Source: CAYVGO01 sp964450725
Lineage (GTDB): Bacteria; Bacteroidota; Bacteroidia; Bacteroidales; UBA932
Length of the DNA: 29,771 bases
Direction: 5' to 3'
Assembly: GCA_964450725.1 (NCBI GenBank)
Contig: CAYVGO010000025.1
Coordinates: 1 to 29,771, forward strand
Below the pieces are notes generated by a model that did not search any database, was not told the origin of the DNA, and saw only the letters and a program-made list of their open reading frames with translations. Shown one piece after another: positions 6,562 through 15,478 of this stretch; position 1 is the stretch's first letter, and each line of letters begins with the position of its first letter. The position numbers were made by a program, and so were the translations under genes.

Positions 6562-8463
6562 TCAGTTAATAATAATCTGTTCTGCGGGATATTTAAAATT
6601 AGTAAATTTCACTTTTCTGACTAATCCGAATAAAATCGTAATCATTCCCACGCGACCAATAAACATCAAAAGCATGACAATAAATTTACCGGATTCTGAA
6701 AGTTGAGGTGTTAAATTAATGGATAATCCTACAGTTCCGATAGCCGAAAATGCTTCAAAAATCAATGACAAAGGAGGTAATGCCGGTTCTAACGCACATA
6801 AAGTGATAATGGCTACAGACAAAATTACTCCAGAGATTAAAATAACACTGGTGGCTTGATTGATTGATGTTTGGGATATTTCCCGACCAAAAACCTGTAC
6901 TCTCTTTTGTCCTCGAATAACAGCATAGGTACTCAGCAATACGGTAGCAAATACATTGACTTTTATTCCGCCCGCTGTCGATTGGCTTCCACCACCAATC
7001 CACATTAAAATGATAGTAAAAAGAATTGTAGGAACTGTCAACCGTGCAAGGTCAATTGCATTAAATCCGGCTGTACGGGGAGAAACACTGCAAAAGAAAG
7101 AATGGGTTAACTTTTGATAGAAATCAAGATCTTTAAAGGCATTATTCCACTCAAAAAGAGCAATGACTAATGTTCCAAACACTAAAAGACATATTGTTGT
7201 ATATAATACAATGTTGGTATTCAAATTGACTAAATGAGTATGACGCTCTCTTAGCGTTTGTCGAAAAAAACAGCGATGGAAAATTCTACTAATACGGTAA
7301 CCTACTATTTTTTTGAAATTGGACAAAATCGGAAATCCAATACCACCCAAAATAATAAGAATGGACAAGGTATTATAAAGAGTATTGATATTTAAGAGTT
7401 TTGTATTGGTTAATCCTTCAGGATATATTGAAAATCCGGCATTGCAAAATGCTGATATGGCGTGAAAAATAGAAAATCCTATTTCTTCCATCATACTCAT
7501 TCCCAATTGTCCCCTTATACTGCTCCAGACTACAAGTGCACCCGCAATTTCAATGATGAATGTAAAAATAAAAATATAGAGTAACACTTTTGCTAATGAG
7601 TTCATTGAATCGCTGCTCAAAACATCTTTGGCTAAAAGATGATTATAGATGGAGGTATTACCCATAAAAAATAATCCGAAAAAATTGGTAATTGTCATAA
7701 ATCCCAATCCTCCGATCTGTATCAATACCAGCAGTCCTATTTGTCCCATGGCGGTTAAACTGCTCGGTATATCTATCGGTGTAAGTCCTGTTACACATAC
7801 CGCACTTGTAGATACAAAAAAAGCATCAATAATCTTGACGCCATTGATGGAACTTTGGGGTAATAATAGAAATCCGGCTCCAAGAATAATTAAAATAACA
7901 AAACTGACGGCTAACATTAAAGAGGGATTGGTCTTATGTTTCATCAATATATTGATACCTCGAATCAGCACCGCAATAGATATGATGACTAATAAAGGGA
8001 TTCTAATATGGAGCCCTATATGGAAAATGAGAGTTTTGATAATACCGGAAGAGGGATTGTAACTTATAAAATCGGGCAACAAGGCTATCAAAAGTAAAAT
8101 TACGGTAATTAACTCCGTCAACTTAGTACGCCAAGGTGCTCTCTCTCCTGTTAATATGCGTACTACTTTATGGGCAATAATAAAGAAAAGAAAAAGGTAA
8201 TTACTGATGTAAAATGTCCACAAAATAGCCTCTGATGCTTCTTGAGACAGTGGAAAGCCGATTTTATAGGCAAAACTGAAAACGGAAAGAAAAGCAAAAA
8301 GGAACGCTAACCAATTAATTCCTCTTGAAAGAAGTTCTACAAGTGAATTGAATCGCTTAATGCGTCGTAAAAAATAAGTATTGCTTTTTTTACGATAGCG
8401 TAACTGTAAAAGTTCAAGTCTTCTAAACAAAAGGCGAAGTTGTCCTTTACTGAAAAGTTTCAT
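6562..8463 (-). CDS. TrkH/KtrB-family potassium uptake protein
   Basis: Potassium-translocating subunit of a Trk/Ktr system in the inner membrane. The core from about residue 180 carries the four pore-loop filters of the family: CVTGL (223-227), CNAGFS (340-345), RTAGFNA (463-469) and GTVGLS (577-582), together with GGGSQSTAGGIKVN (490-503). Total length is 633 residues, longer than the usual 450-490, because a region of about 180 residues with three or four extra membrane segments precedes the core. The regulatory nucleotide-binding partner (TrkA/KtrA) is not adjacent. The gene follows the unknown 220-aa gene after 58 bases and precedes the EEP-fold gene. Confidence 0.93.
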   Translation of the reverse strand: MKLFSKGQLRLLFRRLELLQLRYRKKSNTYFLRRIKRFNSLVELLSRGINWLAFLFAFLSVFSFAYKIGFPLSQEASEAILWTFYISNYLFLFFIIAHKVVRILTGERAPWRTKLTELITVILLLIALLPDFISYNPSSGIIKTLIFHIGLHIRIPLLVIISIAVLIRGINILMKHKTNPSLMLAVSFVILIILGAGFLLLPQSSINGVKIIDAFFVSTSAVCVTGLTPIDIPSSLTAMGQIGLLVLIQIGGLGFMTITNFFGLFFMGNTSIYNHLLAKDVLSSDSMNSLAKVLLYIFIFTFIIEIAGALVVWSSIRGQLGMSMMEEIGFSIFHAISAFCNAGFSIYPEGLTNTKLLNINTLYNTLSILIILGGIGFPILSNFKKIVGYRISRIFHRCFFRQTLRERHTHLVNLNTNIVLYTTICLLVFGTLVIALFEWNNAFKDLDFYQKLTHSFFCSVSPRTAGFNAIDLARLTVPTILFTIILMWIGGGSQSTAGGIKVNVFATVLLSTYAVIRGQKRVQVFGREISQTSINQATSVILISGVILSVAIITLCALEPALPPLSLIFEAFSAIGTVGLSINLTPQLSESGKFIVMLLMFIGRVGMITILFGLVRKVKFTNFKYPAEQIIIN

Positions 8464-8521
8464 AATATACCATTATGTGAGGGTGTTAAAACAAATCGTC
8501 AATCGTAAATATTGACAACTC

Positions 8522-9184
8522 TTACACATCATCTGAACGATACTCAAACCCTATCCTCTTTGCCGTAGGAAATGCCGATGTTTCTATTTTTGACAAAATT
8601 TGATCGACACTGATAATTTTTACAGAATCATAAGGAGGTACTAAAGGGTCAAAGTCTAATGTATATTGAAGAGCAGTGTCAACAATGGCTGCTATTTTTT
8701 CTTTAGTGATTGTTTCCGTACCAAAAATATGATAAGCATGTTCGTTTTGTCTTTTTCCTTCTACGAAATAATAACTTTCCTGATTAATAAAGATACGTCC
8801 TATAAGGTATCCCAAATCATCTACCCTGTTTTTTTGAATAGAGTCTGCCAAAAAATTATAGATATTAATGATTCCGCAGAAAGCATTCATTCGGTTTTGC
8901 TTTAAATAAGAAAGTCTCCATGCCGGATGATTACGGTCAAAATAAAAAATATAGGGCTGTACGCTAAAAATCAAAATATCATAGCCTATTTTTAGTTCCG
9001 CCTCATAAACACTACGTTCTTTATACTCTATTTCTATATTATTGCCTGATAATTCTGTTTGATAAAATGATGCTATTTCACGTAATGTTTCTTTCAATAC
9101 TCGGAACTGTTGTAATGTACTGTGCCAAACATTTTTTCTGTAAAGCGTTTTTTCTCGCAAAATTGAAATATTTTCCTTGGTCAT
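8522..9184 (-). CDS. Conserved hypothetical protein upstream of trkH
   Basis: A 220-residue soluble protein with no signal peptide or membrane segment, and I do not recognise the family. It has mixed helix and strand character, a helical N-terminal third (LRVLKETLREIASFYQTEL-like region) and an aromatic-rich middle (YIFYFDRNHPAWRLSYL). The ATG at 9184 is chosen over a TTG at 9223 because the extra 13 residues look like leader sequence and overlap the promoter candidate. It is the first gene of the run leading to trkH, so a link to ion or osmotic balance is possible but is only an inference from position. Confidence 0.7.
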   Translation of the reverse strand: MTKENISILREKTLYRKNVWHSTLQQFRVLKETLREIASFYQTELSGNNIEIEYKERSVYEAELKIGYDILIFSVQPYIFYFDRNHPAWRLSYLKQNRMNAFCGIINIYNFLADSIQKNRVDDLGYLIGRIFINQESYYFVEGKRQNEHAYHIFGTETITKEKIAAIVDTALQYTLDFDPLVPPYDSVKIISVDQILSKIETSAFPTAKRIGFEYRSDDV

Positions 9185-9220
9185 GCTATAATTGATTGAG
9201 TATAAAGTGTAATTAAAATA

Positions 9221-9250
9221 CAAAGTAACTTATTTTTTTTGAGAGTTCAA
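9221..9250 (-). promoter_or_regulatory. Candidate promoter for the trkH operon
   Basis: On the minus strand TTG (9250-9248) is followed after 19 bp by TTACTTTG (9228-9221), one mismatch from TAnnTTTG. It lies about 37 bases before the ATG of the 220-aa gene. Confidence 0.45.
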
Positions 9251-9470
9251 GAAAATAACCTCAGGGAAAAACATATCGCTAACAATTTTGGATACTACAC
9301 CGTCATACTCTTGATGAAAAACGTATGGTAGACAAAAAAATGGTTTACCAATTTGCCAACAATCATTTCTTGCCGTCTTAAAAATAGAGATTTTATGCTT
9401 CGACTGTAGAAACCGTAATTTGGGTTATAATCTCTGTAATTTATCTACACGGTACAACGCTTTTTCAATC

Positions 9471-9478
9471 TACCTTTG
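9471..9478 (+). promoter_or_regulatory. Promoter -7 element for the hydrolase-flavodoxin pair
   Basis: TACCTTTG at 9471-9478 is an exact match to TAnnTTTG and lies 23 bases before the ATG at 9502. No good TTTG box sits 19-21 bp upstream, so the promoter may be weak or need an activator. Confidence 0.5.
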
Positions 9479-9501
9479 CATTGAATTTAAAATCTAAAAA
9501 A

Positions 9502-10536
9502 ATGAAACAATTAATTTTATTAACATGTGCAGCAATGTTTTTATTCAGTCATTGCGCCAATAAAACAAAAAACAATATGGAAAATAAAGAACATTACACC
9601 TTCTCACAGAGCGACAAGGTTACTCGCCAAAAGGTTGAGTTTAAAAATCGTTACGGTATCACACTGGTTGCCGATTTATATTTACCCAAACAGCAAGGCA
9701 ACACAACACTGCCTGCAATTGCTGTAAGCGGCCCGTTCGGAGCAGTAAAAGAACAAGTATCAGGCTTATATGCTCAGACGATGGCAGAACGAGGCTTTTT
9801 GACCATTGCCTTTGACCCTTCATATACTGGAGAAAGTGGCGGTGAACCACGCTATGTTGCTTCGCCCGACATCAATACCGAAGATTTCTGTGCCGCGGTC
9901 GATTACCTTTCTACCCGAAATGATGTAGATCCGGAACGTATTGGTATTATAGGAATCTGCGGATGGGGAGGGATGGCACTTAATGCTGCGGCTATTGACA
10001 CCAGAATCAAAGCCACTGTTGCTTCCACCATGTATGATTTGAGCCGTGCAAGTGCCAGAGGATATTTTGATGCCATGGATGCTGATGCACGTTATGAGTT
10101 ACGTAAAAAACTCAATGCGCAGCGCACCATTGATGCAAAAAATGGTTCCTATGCGCTTGGTGGTGGAGTGGTAGATCCGCTTCCAGACGATGCTCCTCAA
10201 TTTGTAAAAGATTATTATGATTACTATAAAACCAACCGAGGTTATCACGAGCGTTCGCTTAACTCTAACAATGGCTGGAATACAACTTCTGCTCTCTCAT
10301 TTATTAATATGCCATTACTTGCCTACAGTGATGAAATTCGCAGTGCCGTACTTCTAATTCACGGCGAAAAGGCACACTCTCGCTACTTTAGCGAAGATGC
10401 TTTCAAACGATTAACCAGTGAAAACAAAGAGTTACTTATTATTCCCGGAGCAAGCCATGTTGACCTCTATGACAACAAAGCCGGAGTAATTCCATACGAT
10501 AAAATGGAAGTATTCTTTAATCATAACTTGAAATAG
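9502..10536 (+). CDS. Lipoprotein alpha/beta hydrolase (DLH / YcjY-like)
   Basis: The ATG at 9502 is preferred to a TTG at 9481 because it gives a standard lipoprotein signal (lipobox FLFSHC, lipidated Cys18). The 344-residue protein has one alpha/beta-hydrolase domain. The beta-strand and oxyanion region PAIAVSGPFG is at 71-80, the nucleophile elbow GICGWGG at 151-157 has Cys153 where most hydrolases have Ser, and the catalytic His319 is in PGASHVDLYD. HGEKAHSRYFSEDA (288-300) is a family-typical segment, with Glu289 the likely acid. This fits the dienelactone-hydrolase / YcjY-like group. The substrate is unknown. The flavodoxin-fold gene follows after 7 bases, so the two probably form an operon. 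The GC content is visibly higher than in the genes on the left. Confidence 0.85.
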   Translation: MKQLILLTCAAMFLFSHCANKTKNNMENKEHYTFSQSDKVTRQKVEFKNRYGITLVADLYLPKQQGNTTLPAIAVSGPFGAVKEQVSGLYAQTMAERGFLTIAFDPSYTGESGGEPRYVASPDINTEDFCAAVDYLSTRNDVDPERIGIIGICGWGGMALNAAAIDTRIKATVASTMYDLSRASARGYFDAMDADARYELRKKLNAQRTIDAKNGSYALGGGVVDPLPDDAPQFVKDYYDYYKTNRGYHERSLNSNNGWNTTSALSFINMPLLAYSDEIRSAVLLIHGEKAHSRYFSEDAFKRLTSENKELLIIPGASHVDLYDNKAGVIPYDKMEVFFNHNLK

Positions 10537-10543
10537 AATCAAT

Positions 10544-11083
10544 ATGAAAAATGTATTAATTCTTTCTTCCTCTCCACGTCGGGGAGGAAACTCAGATACC
10601 CTTTGTAATGAATTTTTACGGGGCACAAAAGATGCCGGTCATGTGGTTGAGAAAATTTTTTTGGGAGATAAAACAATCAACTATTGTACCGGTTGCAGTA
10701 CTTGTAGCCTTGAAGGAAAGTCTTGCCCTCAAAAAGACGACATGACAGAAATTTTAGATAAGATGCTTTCTGCCGACATCATTGTGATGGCAACTCCGGT
10801 CTATTTTTATACGATGAGTGCCCAAATGAAGACACTTATTGACCGTTGTTGTGGGCTCTACACACAAATGAACAACAAAGAGTTCTATTTTATAGTAACT
10901 GCTGCAGAAAATAATCAACCCAAAATGGAACGTACCATTGATACCTTTCAGGGCTTTCTTGACTGTCTCGAAGGTGCTACGATAAAAGGTGTCATTTATG
11001 GACTTGGAGTGTGGCATAAAGGAGAAATAAACAGTAAATCTACCATGAGTTTGGCATACAAAACAGGTCATCAGATAACCTAA
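10544..11083 (+). CDS. Flavodoxin-fold NAD(P)H-dependent FMN reductase
   Basis: A 179-residue cytoplasmic protein. The phosphate-binding loop SSSPRRGGNSDTL (8-20) and the segment ATPVYFYTMSAQMKTLIDR (83-101) are those of the NADPH-dependent FMN reductase / iron-sulfur flavoprotein family. A cysteine cluster YCTGCSTCSLEGKSCPQKDD (47-66) is typical of this branch. The protein should bind FMN and pass electrons from NAD(P)H to a partner or to small quinone-like or aromatic compounds. The C terminus is complete for the family (GVWHKGEI near the end). It lies 7 bases after the lipoprotein hydrolase gene. Confidence 0.9.
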   Translation: MKNVLILSSSPRRGGNSDTLCNEFLRGTKDAGHVVEKIFLGDKTINYCTGCSTCSLEGKSCPQKDDMTEILDKMLSADIIVMATPVYFYTMSAQMKTLIDRCCGLYTQMNNKEFYFIVTAAENNQPKMERTIDTFQGFLDCLEGATIKGVIYGLGVWHKGEINSKSTMSLAYKTGHQIT

Positions 11084-11292
11084 AAAACTCCGCTGAATAA
11101 CTATATCATTTCCGTCATATATAATGATTCTTAAAACCTTTTTTTGCGACCTGCACAACCAGAGCAAATGACAAAAATCTTTTTTACGGCTTGCTGTAAC
11201 TCTAAAAATGATAAAAAACTAATGTAACATTTAGGATAAATCACTTTCTGCATTACCAAAGAATAAACCCGAACAATGCGGTGAATAAAACT

Positions 11293-11306
11293 TCGGAGTA
11301 CTCCGA
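11293..11306. repeat. 14-bp perfect palindrome upstream of the pheT promoter
   Basis: TCGGAGTACTCCGA equals its own reverse complement. It ends 16 bases before the -33 box of the pheT promoter, a position where a dimeric regulator could bind. Chance is also possible. Confidence 0.35.
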
Positions 11307-11322
11307 TACCAAGAATGGTAGT

Positions 11323-11354
11323 TTTGGGAATACAGGGTAAAAAACTTACTTTTG
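11323..11354 (+). promoter_or_regulatory. Bacteroidota-type promoter for pheT
   Basis: TTTG (11323-11326), a 20-bp spacer and TACTTTTG (11347-11354) match both elements of the phylum consensus. Transcription would begin near 11361, leaving a leader of about 90 bases before the pheT ATG. Confidence 0.75.
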
Positions 11355-11451
11355 CAAACAAATTCACCCAAAACAATTGAAATAAATAGAAAGAGCACTG
11401 TGAGAACATTTGTAGCACTTCTTTCATTTCACTGTTCATCATTATTTACGT

Positions 11452-13914
11452 ATGAAAATTCTTTACAGCTGGTTACAGGACAATATTAAAACAACCCTCA
11501 CTCCGCAAGAAATAGCAGAGGCTTTAACATCTATAGGCTTAGAAGTAGAAAGTTTGGAGGCTTTGGAAACCATCAAAGGCGGATTGCAGGGAGTGGTTGT
11601 CGGAGAGGTAAAAACCAAAGAGCAACACCCTAACGCCGACAGATTATCGGTATGTACTGTTGATGTCGGCTTACCTGAATATTTGCAAATTGTCTGCGGA
11701 GCTCCCAATGTTGCTGTTGGGCAAAGAGTACCTGTCGCCACAGTCAACAGCAAGTTGTGTAACATCAAAGGCGAAGAAATAGTTATTAAGCGCGGAAAAA
11801 TCAGAGGTGTAGAGAGTTTGGGGATGATTTGTGCCGAAGATGAATTAGGATTAGGTGAAAGTCATGAAGGAATTTTAGTCCTTTCTTCTGATACAACCAT
11901 CGGACAACCTGTAGCACCGTTATTTAATGTAGAAAAAGATTATGTATTTGAAATTGGATTAACACCCAACAAAATTGATGCCGCTTCTCACTTTGGCGTT
12001 GCCCGTGAATTAAAGGCTTACATAAAAACTCAATGTCCTGAAAAATTAGTAACCTTTACAGATTTAAATACTGACGGTTTTCAGGTAGATGAACATCAAA
12101 CTCCCATAAAAATTGAGGTAGAAGAACCAACAGGTTGTCCTCAATATTACGGCATTACCATTCGCAATGTTACCGTAAAAGAGTCTCCGCAATGGTTACA
12201 AAAAAAGTTGAAAGGGATAGGATTACGACCCATTAACAATATTGTGGATATTACCAATTACATCCTGCACCAGTTCGGACAACCTTTACATGCCTTTGAT
12301 GCCGACAAAATAAAAGGAAATATTGTTAAAGTAAAAACATGCAAAGAAGGTACAAAATTTACAACTTTAGATGTGGTTGAACGTACGTTACATGGTGAAG
12401 ATTTAATGATTTGTAATGTTGAAGAACCCATGTGTATCGGAGGAGTTTTTGGAGGTTTGACATCAGGAGTTACTACTGAAACCAAAAATATATTTGTAGA
12501 AAGTGCTTACTTTGCTCCCACGGGCATCAGAAAAACTGCAAAAAGACATGGATTAAATACAGATGCTTCTTTCAGATATGAAAGAGGAACAGACCCTGCC
12601 ATGCCGATACCGGCATTAAAGAGAGCCACAATGCTCATCAAAGAACTTGCCGGCGGAACAAACAGCAATATAGTGGAAGTTGTAGCAAAACCTGCGATTC
12701 CACGAACTATTGCCATTAACACAGAGAGAATCTGTAGAATTATCGGTAATGATATTGCTCAAAACACAATTCAAAATATTTTAACATCTTTAGGATTTAC
12801 GATTATTGCCACTCAAAATCAAGACTTGAAAATTGAAGTACCTTCTTACAGAGTAGAAGTAACTCAAGAATGTGATGTTGCCGAAGAAGTGTTAAGAATT
12901 TATGGATACAACAATCTTATTTTACCGGAAACACTACAATATTCTATTTCTGAATCTCCGAAAGTAACATTACGTACAATTTCCGAAAAAATTGCCGACT
13001 TTTTGGCAAATAACAATTACAACGAACAAATATCGCTCTCGCTTTCTAACCGTAAATACTACGAACAATTCTCAGACTTTGACTTGTCGAACTTGGTGGC
13101 ATTGCAAAACCCCAATAGTGCAGATTTAAATATCATGAGAAATACGCTGATTTTTGGAGGTATGGAGTCTATTGTCCGTAATATCAATCGACAACAAACC
13201 TCTTTACAACTTTTTGAAATCGGCAATGTTTACCACAAAAACAATGTTCAAGACACAGATGATGTTACCAAACTATTTACAGAGAAAAGAATTGCCGCCC
13301 TGTTTTTAACGGCTGCCGGAGAAGAAAACTTGTGGAATATACAAGGCAAAACCGACTTCTTCCAACTGAAAACGACTGTTGAACGACTGTTAAGTCATTT
13401 TGGTATCAATCTCATGTACTTAGAGCATCAGTCTGCACTTCCGTTGTGGTATGGAGACGGCTTACAGTACATATTCAATAAAAAACCATTACTGACCTTA
13501 GGAAAAATCAGCCGACAAATATTGCAGTACTTTGATATCAGACAAGATGTTTTTGTTGCCGAACTCCATTTGGATACTTTATTGCGGGCTTTCAAAAATC
13601 AAAAAATACAGTACCGAGAAATCTCTAAATTTCCGACTGTACTTCGAGATTTGTCTTTGCTGGTAAACAAATCGGTAACCTTTGAGCAACTTTATAATTT
13701 AGCCATCAAAACCGGCAGTAAAATATTACGTAATATTACTCTGTTTGACGTTTATGAAGGAAATAAATTGCCGGAAGGTAAAAAATCTTATTCGCTGTCA
13801 TTCTTGCTATGCGATGAAACAAAAACGCTCGACAATCAACAAATCGAAGTTACAATGAACAAGATTATCGAAGTTTATGACAAAGCGGGAATCCAAATCC
13901 GTAGCGGAAGTTAA
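11452..13914 (+). CDS. pheT: Phenylalanine--tRNA ligase beta subunit
   Basis: Beta subunit of the (alpha-beta)2 enzyme that charges tRNA-Phe in the cytoplasm. At 820 residues it has the full bacterial length. It starts with MKILYSWLQD, followed by an EMAP/OB-type tRNA-binding domain (about 40-155, with EQHPNADRLSVC). The B3/B4 editing region (about 210-390) contains RPINNIVDITNYIL and GQPLHAFDADK. Next come the B5 domain (about 405-475, with GNDIAQNTIQNILTSLGF), a catalytic-like core and a C-terminal FDX-ACB anticodon-binding domain (about 721-818, with REISKFPTVLRDLSLLV). The alpha subunit gene pheS is not adjacent, and split pheS and pheT is frequent in Bacteroidota. It has its own promoter and the terminator at 13931-13978. 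Confidence 0.98.
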   Translation: MKILYSWLQDNIKTTLTPQEIAEALTSIGLEVESLEALETIKGGLQGVVVGEVKTKEQHPNADRLSVCTVDVGLPEYLQIVCGAPNVAVGQRVPVATVNSKLCNIKGEEIVIKRGKIRGVESLGMICAEDELGLGESHEGILVLSSDTTIGQPVAPLFNVEKDYVFEIGLTPNKIDAASHFGVARELKAYIKTQCPEKLVTFTDLNTDGFQVDEHQTPIKIEVEEPTGCPQYYGITIRNVTVKESPQWLQKKLKGIGLRPINNIVDITNYILHQFGQPLHAFDADKIKGNIVKVKTCKEGTKFTTLDVVERTLHGEDLMICNVEEPMCIGGVFGGLTSGVTTETKNIFVESAYFAPTGIRKTAKRHGLNTDASFRYERGTDPAMPIPALKRATMLIKELAGGTNSNIVEVVAKPAIPRTIAINTERICRIIGNDIAQNTIQNILTSLGFTIIATQNQDLKIEVPSYRVEVTQECDVAEEVLRIYGYNNLILPETLQYSISESPKVTLRTISEKIADFLANNNYNEQISLSLSNRKYYEQFSDFDLSNLVALQNPNSADLNIMRNTLIFGGMESIVRNINRQQTSLQLFEIGNVYHKNNVQDTDDVTKLFTEKRIAALFLTAAGEENLWNIQGKTDFFQLKTTVERLLSHFGINLMYLEHQSALPLWYGDGLQYIFNKKPLLTLGKISRQILQYFDIRQDVFVAELHLDTLLRAFKNQKIQYREISKFPTVLRDLSLLVNKSVTFEQLYNLAIKTGSKILRNITLFDVYEGNKLPEGKKSYSLSFLLCDETKTLDNQQIEVTMNKIIEVYDKAGIQIRSGS

Positions 13915-13930
13915 GGTTATTGATATTATT

Positions 13931-13978
13931 TATAATTAGAACGGCGGTTCATCAAGATGAGCCGCCGTTCTAATTATA
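13931..13978. terminator. Bidirectional terminator between pheT and the SusCD locus
   Basis: A 22-bp stem (13931-13952 with 13957-13978, one T-G wobble) closes a 4-base loop CAAG. It lies between the pheT stop and the end of the convergent minus-strand locus, so it can end both transcripts. There is no long T-tract after it. Confidence 0.75.
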
Positions 13979-13996
13979 TAGACAAGTAATGGATTT

Positions 13997-15472
13997 TTAT
14001 TTCACTTCAAACTCTGCTACAGAGCACGTGGCTCCACTGGCAGTGGCTGTAATCTTCAATTTAACTATTCGTGCCGTAATGGGTGATGGAAATTCCAATT
14101 TATTGACTTTAGTATTATCTCCTCGGAGGTTCTTCACTTTAATTGAATTAACAAAACTCCACTTATCTTTATCGGGGTGTAGGTAAGTTGTTGTCTTTAA
14201 ATCATTGCCTGTCGGATAAGATGACGGTATATCATTACTAAAGCTTATTACATATTCATCTGTATTATTATTGGCATTACGATTTTGCATTGCTACGGCA
14301 GTTAACGATTGAGATGACCCTAAATCAAAAATCAATTCAATGGGTAAGGTTGGAGCAGGTGCACCACTCCATTTTGAATGCCAAAAAGTTCCGGCATTAT
14401 TATCTATCATGGCGGGTAAATATCCGTTGGTAGCACCCTCTCCTCCATTCTCTTGTGTACTGTAAGAAAGAATTTTCCACGAACTTCGGTTTGAGAAAGC
14501 ATAACCAGATGCCTCTACAAGTTTTGCGTTAAGCGGAGTACTTATAGTAAAAGTTGTATCTGAATTTATTTGTTGGTCTTGACCACTATACTTTCCAGTA
14601 ACTGTAACTCTATAAGAGGTATTACTTTCTAAACCCGTAATGATAACTCTTTTTGTAGTGCAAGCGGAATCTATCACGGCAACTTCTTCGCCTGTCAATC
14701 GTTTTTCTACTTTGAAAGTCATCATTCCTATGGCTTTATTATTATTCCACAACAATTCTATTGTTGTATCTGTAATTGTATTCCCATCTACACTGATTTT
14801 AGGCCATGCAATGGAGTTAAGTTGCATTATTGTCAATGTCTTTATGGTATTCTCGACACCGGGACCTTTACCGATTATGGTAATTACTCCTTCCCTATTA
14901 TTTCCATCCTGATTCCTTGTTATTTTACAAGTAATGTGTTGCGTCGTTTGAGGAAAAGTAGCAGAAGGGTTAGCAGTTTCAACCTTAGTAATCCAATTTT
15001 CATCTGCACTAAAATTGAATTCCGGATAATTGGTGGTTATAGTAAAAGAAAATTCCTGTTCCTGAGAATCAAAAGCCATTACATCTGCAGAGAGTAAAAT
15101 TTCAGGTTCTGTTCCAAGTTGCTGTATGGTCGTGGTTTTAACGATTTCACCGTTATTGGCAGTAAAAGTTAATTCTGCAGTTCTAATCGCCATGGTCTCT
15201 CCATTTTCGGCAACAGTAATCTTGATCTCTCCTCCCACTTCACTTTTGATTATTTCCGTTACTACCCATTCTTTATTGGAAGTTACTGTCCAATCCTTGT
15301 CATTGCAAGTTACCGTAAGAGAAAGTTGATCTCCGGCAGTTTTGGCATTCAATTTTATTTTGTCAACCGTCAACCAAGTCAATGATGATACTTCTATCTT
15401 GTCATCATCGCACCCAAATCCGATGAACAATGCCGATAAAATTAAAAAAAAGATTTTTTTCATGATAATCAT
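13997..15472 (-). CDS. BACON / fibronectin-III / discoidin-like surface lipoprotein
   Basis: A 491-residue lipoprotein. The signal ends at the lipobox IGFGC and is followed by DDDK, an acidic stretch like the surface-export signal of Bacteroidota lipoproteins. Domains in order are two BACON-type beta-sandwich units (about 30-117 and 118-215, with the recurring pattern NKEWVV / DENWIT), an Fn3-like unit (about 220-315, with TGLESNTSYRVTVTG) and a C-terminal F5/8 type C (discoidin-like) region (about 320-491, with AMIDNNAGTFWHSKW). No enzyme domain is visible. Its likely role is glycan or glycoprotein binding at the cell surface for the neighbouring SusC/SusD pair. It is last in the operon, 6 bases after the DUF1735 gene, and ATG codons at 15472 and 15463 are both possible starts. 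Confidence 0.85.
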   Translation of the reverse strand: MIIMKKIFFLILSALFIGFGCDDDKIEVSSLTWLTVDKIKLNAKTAGDQLSLTVTCNDKDWTVTSNKEWVVTEIIKSEVGGEIKITVAENGETMAIRTAELTFTANNGEIVKTTTIQQLGTEPEILLSADVMAFDSQEQEFSFTITTNYPEFNFSADENWITKVETANPSATFPQTTQHITCKITRNQDGNNREGVITIIGKGPGVENTIKTLTIMQLNSIAWPKISVDGNTITDTTIELLWNNNKAIGMMTFKVEKRLTGEEVAVIDSACTTKRVIITGLESNTSYRVTVTGKYSGQDQQINSDTTFTISTPLNAKLVEASGYAFSNRSSWKILSYSTQENGGEGATNGYLPAMIDNNAGTFWHSKWSGAPAPTLPIELIFDLGSSQSLTAVAMQNRNANNNTDEYVISFSNDIPSSYPTGNDLKTTTYLHPDKDKWSFVNSIKVKNLRGDNTKVNKLEFPSPITARIVKLKITATASGATCSVAEFEVK

Positions 15473-15478
15473 AATATG

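Larger units (their letters stand above)
9185..9501. other. Intergenic region between two divergent gene groups
   Basis: This 317-base stretch separates the minus-strand trkH run from the plus-strand hydrolase gene. It holds the promoter candidate at 9221-9250 (minus) and the one at 9471-9478 (plus). In between I see only a short open frame at 9325-9381 with no support, and no clear hairpin or repeat. Confidence 0.6.
11084..11451. other. Intergenic region before pheT
   Basis: This 368-base stretch holds the pheT promoter (11323-11354) and a 14-bp palindrome (11293-11306). The left 200 bases show no recognisable gene, RNA or clear terminator. A minus-strand open frame at 11131-11442 has no family resemblance and covers the promoter, so it is not called. 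Confidence 0.6.

Noticed and set aside
7649..8062. 137-codon plus-strand open frame inside trkH
   Set aside because: It is an antisense shadow of a well-supported membrane-protein gene.
9325..9381. 18-codon open frame with plausible amino-acid use in the hydrolase upstream region
   Set aside because: It is too short, has no ribosome binding site and no recognisable relation. It could be a gene remnant but cannot be supported.
11131..11442. 103-codon minus-strand open frame between the flavodoxin gene and pheT
   Set aside because: It covers the pheT promoter, is rich in Cys, Phe and Ile without domain character, and resembles no family I know.
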